Of a stretch of DNA of 7,382 nt, positions 1-5,918 are shown piece after piece (position 1 is the first letter of the stretch; the number at the start of each line of letters is the position of its first letter). The DNA lies in contig JADGOP010000108.1 of NCBI GenBank assembly GCA_017882935.1, positions 1 through 7,382 on the forward strand. The letters are read 5' to 3'. Below the pieces are notes generated by a model that saw only the letters and a list, made by a program, of their open reading frames with translations, did not search any database and was not told the origin of the DNA. The position numbers and the translations under genes were made by a program. This stretch comes from Actinomycetota bacterium. Lineage in GTDB: Bacteria > Actinomycetota > Acidimicrobiia > Acidimicrobiales > Iamiaceae.

Positions 1-3000
1 AGTTCGCGGCCTCGGTGTCGGCGGGCGGCGGCCTCCCCTTCCTCGCGCTCGCGCTCATGACCGGTCCCGAGGTGCGGCGCCTGCTCGAGCAGACGGCCGA
101 CCTGCTCGGCGACCGTCCGTGGGGCGTCGGCATCCTCGGGTTCGTCCCACCCGAGGTGCGCAACCAGCAGCTCGAGGTGGTGCACGACATCCGCCCGCCG
201 GTCGCGCTCATCGCCGGGGGTCGCCCGTCGCAGGCCGAGCCCCTCGAGGAGGTGGGCATCGCCACCTACCTCCACGTGCCCTCCCCCGGGCTGCTCGACC
301 GCTTCGTGAAGGAGGGCGCCCGCCGCTTCGTGTTCGAGGGCCGCGAGTGCGGCGGTCACGTCGGGCCGCGGGCCAGCTTCCCCCTCTGGGAGAGCCAGAT
401 CGAGCAGCTGCTCGCCTTCGACCGGCCCGAGGAGCTCGAGGTCCTGCTGGCCGGTGGGATCCACGACGCCACCTCGGCTGCCATGGCTGCGGCCGCGGCC
501 GCGCCGCTGGCCGCTCGGGGCGCCCACATCGGGGTGCTGATGGGCACCGCCTACCTCTTCACCCAGGAAGCCGTGGCGGGAGGTGCCATCACCGCCCGCT
601 TCCAGTCCGTCGCTGCCGACTGCCAGCGCACCGTGCTGCTCGAGACCTCACCCGGCCACGCCACCCGCTGCGTCGAGACCGACTACGTGCGCACCTTCGC
701 CGAGCGCAAGGCCGAGCTGCAGCGCACCGGGGCCGACAGCAAGGCGATGTGGGCCGACCTCGAGAAGCTCAACCTGGGCCGGCTCCGCATCGCCAGCAAG
801 GGTGTCGAGCGCTCGGGCGACGACCTGGTCGAGCTCGACGACGCCACGCAGGCCCGCGAGGGCATGTTCATGATCGGTCAGGTCGCCACGCTGCGCGCCG
901 GCGTCACCACCATCGCCGAGCTGCACCACGACGTCAGCGCCGGCAGCGTCGACGTCCTCGCCGAGGCCGCCACCCGGCACGGGGCCGGCCCCGGCCTCCA
1001 GCCGGTGGTCGCGCCCCCGCTCGACATCGCGATCGTGGGCATGGCCAGCATCTTCCCGGGCGCCAGCAGCACCGACGCGCTGTGGGCCAACATCGTGGCG
1101 GGCACCAACAGCATCACCGAGGTGTCGCCCGAACGGTGGGACGTCGACCGCTACTTCGACCCCGACGGCACCCCCGGTGAGACCACCCCCTCGAAGTGGG
1201 GCGGCTTCGTGCCCGAGGTGGGGTTCGACCCCTTCGCCTACGGCATCCCGCCCAACTCCCTGGCGTCCATCGAGCCGGTGCAGCTGCTGAGCCTCGAGGT
1301 GGCCGCGCAGGCCCTGGCCGACGCCGGCTACGCGGAGCGTGAGTTCGACCGCGACCGGGCCTCGGTGGTGTTCGGGGCCGAGAGCGGCACCGACCTGGCC
1401 GGCGCCTACGGCTTCCGGGCCACCTTCCCGGGCCTGGCGGGCGACCTGCCCCCGGCGCTCGACGACTTCCTGCCCGAGCTCACCGAGGACTCCTTCCCCG
1501 GCGTCCTCACCAACGTCATCGCCGGCCGCATCGCCAACCGCCTCGACCTCGGCGGGGTCAACTACACCGTCGACGCCGCGTGCGCCTCCTCGCTGGCCGC
1601 GCTCGACGCCGGGTGCAAGGAGCTGCAGCTCGGCAACAGCGACCTGGTGCTGTGTGGCGGGGCCGACCTCCACAACGGCATCGCCGACTACCTCCTCTTC
1701 TCGTCGGTCCGGGCGTTGTCCCCCACCGGCCAGTGCAAGCCGTTCGACGCCTCCGCCGACGGCATCGCTCTGGGCGAGGGCATCGCCTGCGTCGTGCTCA
1801 AGCGCCTCGCCGACGCCGAGCGCGACGGCGACCGCATCTACGCGGTGCTCGAGGGCATCGGCGGATCGAGCGACGGCCGCCACCTCGGGCTCACCGCGCC
1901 CCGCAAGGAGGGTCAGCAGCGGGCCGTGGCGCGCGCCCACGCCCAGGCGGCCCGCCCGCCGGCCACCCTCGGCCTGGTCGAGGCGCACGGCACCGGCACC
2001 GTGGTCGGCGACCGCACCGAGATGGCCACCCTCACCGAGATCTTCGGCGAGTACGGCGCGTCGCCGCAGTCGTGCGTGCTCGGCTCGGTGAAGTCCCAGA
2101 TCGGCCACACCAAGTGCGCGGCGGGGCTGGCCGGCGTCATCAAGGCGGCTCGGGCGATCCACCACGGCGTGCTGCCACCCACCGTCAACCTCACCTCCCC
2201 CAACGCGGCCTACGACGCCAAGACCAGCCCCTTCCGCTTCCTCGACCGGGCCCACCCCTGGCCCGCGGCCGATCGCCGCGCCGGGGTGAGCGCCTTCGGC
2301 TTCGGTGGCACGAACTTCCACGTCGTGCTCAGCTCGCACCGCGGCGGGGAGCCCCCGCGCCACGGCCTCACCCAGTGGCCCGCCGAGCTGTTCCTCTTCC
2401 GGGCGCCCACGCGGGCGGCCGCCGACGAGCGTGTCGCCGAGCTGGCGGGCCTCGTTGCCGAGATCCTTCGCACCGACCCACAGGCGCAGCGACACCAGCT
2501 CCGCGACCTCGCCTGCACCGTCTCGCAGGCCGGTCGCGGCCGCGTCCAGGCCGCGGTCGTCGCCGACGACCTCCCCGACCTCGCGGCCAAGCTCGCGGCG
2601 CTGCGGGCCGGTGACGACCTGGCGGCCGGAGTGTTCGTGGCGGCCACCGACCACGCCACCGATGAGGCCGGGCCTGCGGTGGGCCTGCTCTACCCCGGGC
2701 AGGGCAGCCAGCGCCCCGACATGCTCGCCGACCTGTTCGTGGCCTTCCCGTGGCTCGACGACCTCCTCGTCACGGGCGAGCGCTGGGCCGACGTGCTCTT
2801 CCCTCCGGCCGTGTTCACCCCCGACGAGCGCAAGGGCCGCCAGGCCGCCATCACCGACACCCGCAACGCCCAACCCACGCTCGGCATCGCCGGCCTGGCC
2901 ATGACGCGCGTCCTCGCCGGCCTCGGGGTGCGTCCCGCGGGCCTCGCAGGCCACAGCTACGGCGAGCTCGTGGCGCTCTCGGTGGCGGGCTCGTTCGACG

Positions 3001-5918
3001 ACGCCACCCTGCTCGACCTCAGCGACGCGCGGGGCCAGGCCATCGTGTCCGCAGCGTCGGTCATGAGCGACGACGCCGGCGCCATGGCCGCCGTGAGCCT
3101 GCCGGTCGACGAGCTCACGGCCCGCATCGCGCCGTGGCCCGACCTGGTGGTCGCCAACCACAACGCGCCGCGGCAGGCCGTGCTGTCGGGGCCCACCGGA
3201 TCGGTCGACGCAGCGGTCAACGCGCTGCTCGAGGATGGTGTCAGCGCCAAGCGCATCGCCGTGTCGTGCGCCTTCCACAGCCCGGTCATCGCGGGGGCGG
3301 CCACGCTGCTCGCCGAGCGGCTCGACACCGTCGACGTGACGCCGCCCCGGGTGCCCGTGTGGTCGACCACCACCGGCGCCCCCTACCCCGGGGAGCCGGC
3401 CGCGATCCGGGCCCAGCTGGCCGGACAGGTGGCCAGTCCGGTGCACTTCGTCGACCAGGTCGAGGGCATGTACGCAGCGGGGATCCGGGTCTTCGTCGAG
3501 GCCGGCCCCGGTCGGGTCCTCACCCAGCTGGTCGGCAAGATCCTGGGCGACCGTCCCCACACGGCCATCGCGTGTGACGCGTCCGGCGAGCACGGCATCC
3601 GCCGCCTGCTGCTGGCCGTCGGGGCGCTGGCCACGGCGGGCGTGCCGGTCGACCCGTCGCTCCTCTTCGACGAGCGGGCGAGGGTGCTCGACGTCCGCGC
3701 CCTGCCCGCGCCCGTGCCCGGCTGGTCGGTCAACGGCCACCTGGTCCGCGACGCGAGCGGCGCGTCGGTGCCCAACTCGCTGCAGCCCGCCGACGCGAGG
3801 CCGGTCGTCACCCTGGCCGGGGGCCCTGCGCCCGCTGCCCCCGGCGGCGAGCCCGACGCCACCGTGCTCGAGTACCTCCGCAGCATCCGCGAGCTGGTCG
3901 CCGCCGAGCGCGACGTCATGCTCCGCTACCTCGGCGCCGCTCCGGGGACCGCGCCCGACCTGGGACCCGTCATCGAGGCGGCCACCGTCGCGCCCTCCCT
4001 CGCGCCGGTCGCGACGACCGAGGCGGCTGCTGCTCCGGAGGTGCCGGCAACCTCGGTGCCGTCGGGTGAGGCGTTGCTGGCGGCGGTGCTGGGTGTGGTG
4101 AGCGACCGCACCGGCTACCCGGCCGACATGCTCGATCCCGACCTCGACCTCGAGGCCGACCTGAGCATCGACTCGATCAAGCGCATGGAGATCCTGGCGG
4201 AGCTGGCCGACACCATCGGGCTCCCGGGCATCGATGCCTCGTCGATGGACGACGCGGTGGTCGAGGAGCTGGCCCAGATCAAGACGCTGCGCGGCATCGT
4301 GTCCTGGATCGACGACCACAGCGGGGCGACCGGCCAGGGAGGCTTCGAGCCGGGCACGGTCGAGCCCACCCCCGACCCCGAAGCGGGTCCCGACGTGCCC
4401 CCCGCAGCGGTGCGCTACGAGGTCGAGCTGGCGCTGCTCCCGCCGGCGGCCAACGGGGTCTCCATCGCCGGCAGCCGCTTCGTGGTCCTGGCCGACGAGG
4501 GGTCGGCGCTGGCTGAGGCTGTGGCCGCCCGCCTGACCACGCTCGGCGCCCACGCCCAGGTACTGGCGCAGCCGCCGGGCGACGACCTCCCCGAGTCCCT
4601 GCTCGACGCGCTCGCGACCGCCGATGGGTTGATCCACCTGGGCTCCGGGCACGCCCACACGCCCCACGACGCCCGCCTGCTCTTCCCCGCGCTGCGCCAC
4701 GCGGCGCTCGGCGGCACCAGCCGGCTGGTGGCCGTGACCGGGAGCGGTGGCCACTTCGCGCTGTCGGTCAACGGCGAGGCCGGCGATCCCGGCGCGCGCC
4801 GGCGTGCCGCCACGGGCGCGCGTGGGCTCATGAAGACGCTCGCGGCCGAGTTCCCCGACGCCCACGTCCGCGCCGTCGACATCGACCCCGGCACGGCCAC
4901 CGACACCCCCGAGCACGTCGCCGACCTCGTCGTCGGCGAGCTGCTCGACTCCGGCGGGCCGGTCGAGGTGGGCTGGCACGGCGCTGCCCGGGTCAGCTCC
5001 GAGCTGGTCGCCCGCGCCGCTCTCCCGGGCACCCACCGACCTCCGCTCCCGCTCGGACCCGAGTCGGTGGTGCTCGTCACCGGCGGTGCGCGGGGCATCA
5101 CGGCCAAGGTGGCCCTGGCGCTCGCCGCCGAGTCCCGCTGTGCGCTCGTGCTCGTCGGCCGCTCGGCGCTGCCCGGGCCCGAGGACCCCCGCACCGCGCC
5201 CGCGTCAGGCAGGGCCGACCTGCGCCGCGCCCTCCTCGAGTTGGGCGAGCTGCGCACCCCTGCCGAGATCGAGGCCGAGTGCTCACGGCTGCTCGGCGCG
5301 CGCGAGATCCGCGCCACGCTCGACGAGCTGGCCGCCCTCGGGGTGCACGTCGAGTACCACGCCCTCGACGTGCGCGACACGCAGGCCCTCGGTGCGCTCA
5401 TCGACGGCGTCTACGAGCGCCACGGCCGCCTCGACGGCGTCGTGCACGGTGCCGGGGTGCTCGACGACCGGTTCATCCGCGACAAGACCACCGAGGGGTT
5501 CGAGCGCGTCTTCGCAACCAAGGTCGACGCCGCCCACACCATCCTCGACCACGTCCGCGACGACGCCGGGTTCGTGGTCTTCTTCGGCAGCGTCAGCGGG
5601 GTCTTCGGCAACCGCGGCCAGGTCGACTACGCCGCGGCCAACGACGCGCTCGACGGCCTGGCCCGCATCGCCAACGTCCAGCGCGTCGGCCGGGTCGTCA
5701 GCGTCGACTGGGGCCCCTGGCAGGGGGCAGGCATGGTGTCAGACGACCTCGAGCGCGAGTACCGGCGCCGCGGCATCGGCCTCATCGAGGTGGCCGACGG
5801 GGTCAGGGCGCTGCTCGACGAGCTCCGGGCCGGCCCCGACGGTCCGGCGCAGGCCGTGGTCATGCGCGCCCACCACGGCAGCCCCTTCGCCACCCCGGCC
5901 ACCACGGCGGCCCCGTGA
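1..5918 (+). CDS. PfaA-like type I megasynthase, NPD/ER-KS-AT-ACP-KR (5' partial)
   Basis: Predicted to elongate an ACP-bound acyl chain iteratively with malonyl units and reduce the beta-keto group, in the cytoplasm. The reading frame is open from base 3 to a TGA at 5916-5918. Residues are numbered here from the GTG at 15, giving 1967 aa. That GTG is almost certainly not the true start: the frame stays open upstream (FAAS) and the flavin domain lacks its N-terminal barrel segment. Domains: flavin NPD/ER about 1-325; KS 336-775 (C523, H658, H698); AT 888-1190 (S981, H1088); one ACP 1350-1434 (S1387); KR 1466-1935 (S1859, Y1872). The DSIKR carrier motif, the IPPNS/EPVQLLSLE stretch of the KS and the long insertion in the KR point to the PfaA family, not modular PKS. 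No dehydratase or thioesterase is present downstream of the flavin domain. The following KS gene overlaps its stop codon, so both are probably one operon. The product is unknown; family assignment is firm, the exact lipid is not. Confidence 0.96.
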   Translation, partial: FAASVSAGGGLPFLALALMTGPEVRRLLEQTADLLGDRPWGVGILGFVPPEVRNQQLEVVHDIRPPVALIAGGRPSQAEPLEEVGIATYLHVPSPGLLDRFVKEGARRFVFEGRECGGHVGPRASFPLWESQIEQLLAFDRPEELEVLLAGGIHDATSAAMAAAAAAPLAARGAHIGVLMGTAYLFTQEAVAGGAITARFQSVAADCQRTVLLETSPGHATRCVETDYVRTFAERKAELQRTGADSKAMWADLEKLNLGRLRIASKGVERSGDDLVELDDATQAREGMFMIGQVATLRAGVTTIAELHHDVSAGSVDVLAEAATRHGAGPGLQPVVAPPLDIAIVGMASIFPGASSTDALWANIVAGTNSITEVSPERWDVDRYFDPDGTPGETTPSKWGGFVPEVGFDPFAYGIPPNSLASIEPVQLLSLEVAAQALADAGYAEREFDRDRASVVFGAESGTDLAGAYGFRATFPGLAGDLPPALDDFLPELTEDSFPGVLTNVIAGRIANRLDLGGVNYTVDAACASSLAALDAGCKELQLGNSDLVLCGGADLHNGIADYLLFSSVRALSPTGQCKPFDASADGIALGEGIACVVLKRLADAERDGDRIYAVLEGIGGSSDGRHLGLTAPRKEGQQRAVARAHAQAARPPATLGLVEAHGTGTVVGDRTEMATLTEIFGEYGASPQSCVLGSVKSQIGHTKCAAGLAGVIKAARAIHHGVLPPTVNLTSPNAAYDAKTSPFRFLDRAHPWPAADRRAGVSAFGFGGTNFHVVLSSHRGGEPPRHGLTQWPAELFLFRAPTRAAADERVAELAGLVAEILRTDPQAQRHQLRDLACTVSQAGRGRVQAAVVADDLPDLAAKLAALRAGDDLAAGVFVAATDHATDEAGPAVGLLYPGQGSQRPDMLADLFVAFPWLDDLLVTGERWADVLFPPAVFTPDERKGRQAAITDTRNAQPTLGIAGLAMTRVLAGLGVRPAGLAGHSYGELVALSVAGSFDDATLLDLSDARGQAIVSAASVMSDDAGAMAAVSLPVDELTARIAPWPDLVVANHNAPRQAVLSGPTGSVDAAVNALLEDGVSAKRIAVSCAFHSPVIAGAATLLAERLDTVDVTPPRVPVWSTTTGAPYPGEPAAIRAQLAGQVASPVHFVDQVEGMYAAGIRVFVEAGPGRVLTQLVGKILGDRPHTAIACDASGEHGIRRLLLAVGALATAGVPVDPSLLFDERARVLDVRALPAPVPGWSVNGHLVRDASGASVPNSLQPADARPVVTLAGGPAPAAPGGEPDATVLEYLRSIRELVAAERDVMLRYLGAAPGTAPDLGPVIEAATVAPSLAPVATTEAAAAPEVPATSVPSGEALLAAVLGVVSDRTGYPADMLDPDLDLEADLSIDSIKRMEILAELADTIGLPGIDASSMDDAVVEELAQIKTLRGIVSWIDDHSGATGQGGFEPGTVEPTPDPEAGPDVPPAAVRYEVELALLPPAANGVSIAGSRFVVLADEGSALAEAVAARLTTLGAHAQVLAQPPGDDLPESLLDALATADGLIHLGSGHAHTPHDARLLFPALRHAALGGTSRLVAVTGSGGHFALSVNGEAGDPGARRRAATGARGLMKTLAAEFPDAHVRAVDIDPGTATDTPEHVADLVVGELLDSGGPVEVGWHGAARVSSELVARAALPGTHRPPLPLGPESVVLVTGGARGITAKVALALAAESRCALVLVGRSALPGPEDPRTAPASGRADLRRALLELGELRTPAEIEAECSRLLGAREIRATLDELAALGVHVEYHALDVRDTQALGALIDGVYERHGRLDGVVHGAGVLDDRFIRDKTTEGFERVFATKVDAAHTILDHVRDDAGFVVFFGSVSGVFGNRGQVDYAAANDALDGLARIANVQRVGRVVSVDWGPWQGAGMVSDDLEREYRRRGIGLIEVADGVRALLDELRAGPDGPAQAVVMRAHHGSPFATPATTAAP
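3..989 (+). other. Domain: flavin-dependent NPD/FabK/PfaD-type reductase (N-terminally truncated)
   Basis: TIM-barrel flavoprotein domain of the nitronate monooxygenase (2-nitropropane dioxygenase) superfamily, which includes the enoyl reductases FabK and PfaD. Visible signatures, numbered from the GTG at 15: GRECGGHVGP at 109-118, whose H115 lines up with the conserved AGGH histidine of FabK and nitronate monooxygenase; AGGIHD at 146-151, a barrel strand contacting the flavin; and GVLMGTAYLFTQEA at 173-186, the usual FMN-phosphate segment. FMIGQVATLR at 285-294 closes the domain. The first barrel strand lies before the window. In a polyketide or PUFA context this fold usually acts as an enoyl reductase, so that role is inferred; nitronate or other flavin oxidoreductase activity cannot be excluded from sequence. 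Confidence 0.85.
1020..2339 (+). other. Domain: beta-ketoacyl synthase (KS), PfaA-like
   Basis: Condensing domain starting at DIAIVGMASIFPGA (residues 337-350). The nucleophile is C523 in VDAACASSL (codon at 1581-1583), with H658 in VEAHGTGT, K693 and H698 in SVKSQIGHTK, and the closing FGFGGTNFHVVL at 761-772. The Cys-His and His-His spacings of 135 and 40 residues are standard for active KSs. The usual DPQQR motif of modular KSs is replaced by EPVQLLSLE, and FDPFAYGIPPNSL precedes it, both typical of PUFA-synthase KSs. It therefore looks catalytically competent and is not a chain-length-factor domain. Confidence 0.95.
2676..3584 (+). other. Domain: acyltransferase (AT), probable malonyl specificity
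   Basis: Transfers an extender unit from CoA to the ACP. It opens with GLLYPGQGSQ (890-899). The catalytic serine is S981 in GHSYGE (979-984), the conserved arginine is R1006 in DARGQ, and the catalytic histidine is H1088 in CAFHSP (1085-1090). The AFH form corresponds to the malonyl-type HAFH signature rather than the methylmalonyl YASH type. GPG in VEAGPGRVLTQL near 1162-1173 marks the C-terminal part. Malonyl specificity is an inference by analogy with modular PKS ATs, and the leading residue is C rather than H. Confidence 0.9.
4062..4316 (+). other. Domain: single acyl carrier protein (ACP)
   Basis: Helical carrier domain holding the growing chain on phosphopantetheine. The attachment serine is S1387 in LSIDSIKRMEIL (1383-1394; codon 4173-4175). 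DSIKR is the hallmark of PUFA-synthase ACPs. It follows an Ala/Pro-rich linker (about 1320-1350) and is followed by a Pro/Gly/Glu-rich linker (about 1436-1465). Only one copy is present between AT and KR, whereas PfaA proteins usually carry several in tandem. Confidence 0.95.
4410..5819 (+). other. Domain: ketoreductase (KR), split SDR fold, B-type signature
   Basis: NADPH-dependent reduction of the beta-keto intermediate. A structural half (about 1466-1680, containing GARGLMKTLAAEFPDAHVRA at 1601-1620) precedes the catalytic Rossmann half. The cofactor loop is VTGGARGIT (1688-1696). Catalytic residues are K1836 (FATKVD), S1859 (FFGSVSG), Y1872 and N1876 (DYAAAN). LDD at 1816-1818 and no tryptophan eight residues before the tyrosine (F1864 instead) suggest a B-type KR giving a D-hydroxy product. 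About 60 extra residues lie between GRS (1715-1717) and the ALDV strand (about 1783-1786), as in PfaA KRs. WGPWQGAGMV at 1899-1908 is the conserved C-terminal motif. Confidence 0.93.
5915..5918 (+). promoter_or_regulatory. GTGA start-stop overlap (translational coupling)
   Basis: The GTG of the second gene shares bases with the TGA of the first (GTGA). The preceding bases contain no clear Shine-Dalgarno sequence, only G/C-rich coding sequence. Initiation is thus probably by ribosomes terminating on the first gene, which would keep the two megasynthases in a fixed ratio. The start is supported because the KS begins only seven residues in (AVAIVGIGCVFPGA), as usual for KS-first proteins; an internal GTG at 5948 would cut into the KS. 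Confidence 0.7.

Noticed and set aside
119..1180. Overlapping + strand frame of 353 codons inside the flavin domain
   Set aside because: Arg/Pro/His-rich shadow frame with no motifs; the overlapping frame contains the flavin-domain signatures.
1580..2614. Overlapping + strand frame of 344 codons inside the first KS
   Set aside because: Arg/Pro-rich shadow of the KS coding frame, no independent motif or start signal.
3960..4060. Ala/Pro/Thr-rich tract before the ACP as a possible tandem repeat
   Set aside because: Composition is biased but no repeating unit can be aligned; it is an ordinary flexible interdomain linker.
648..5036. Very long antisense open frame (1462 codons) opposite the megasynthase
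   Set aside because: Its translation is a low-complexity G/R/V/A/E/D-rich string with no domain motifs. It is the expected product of strong G/C third-position bias on the + strand, and the sense frame has unbroken catalytic motifs.
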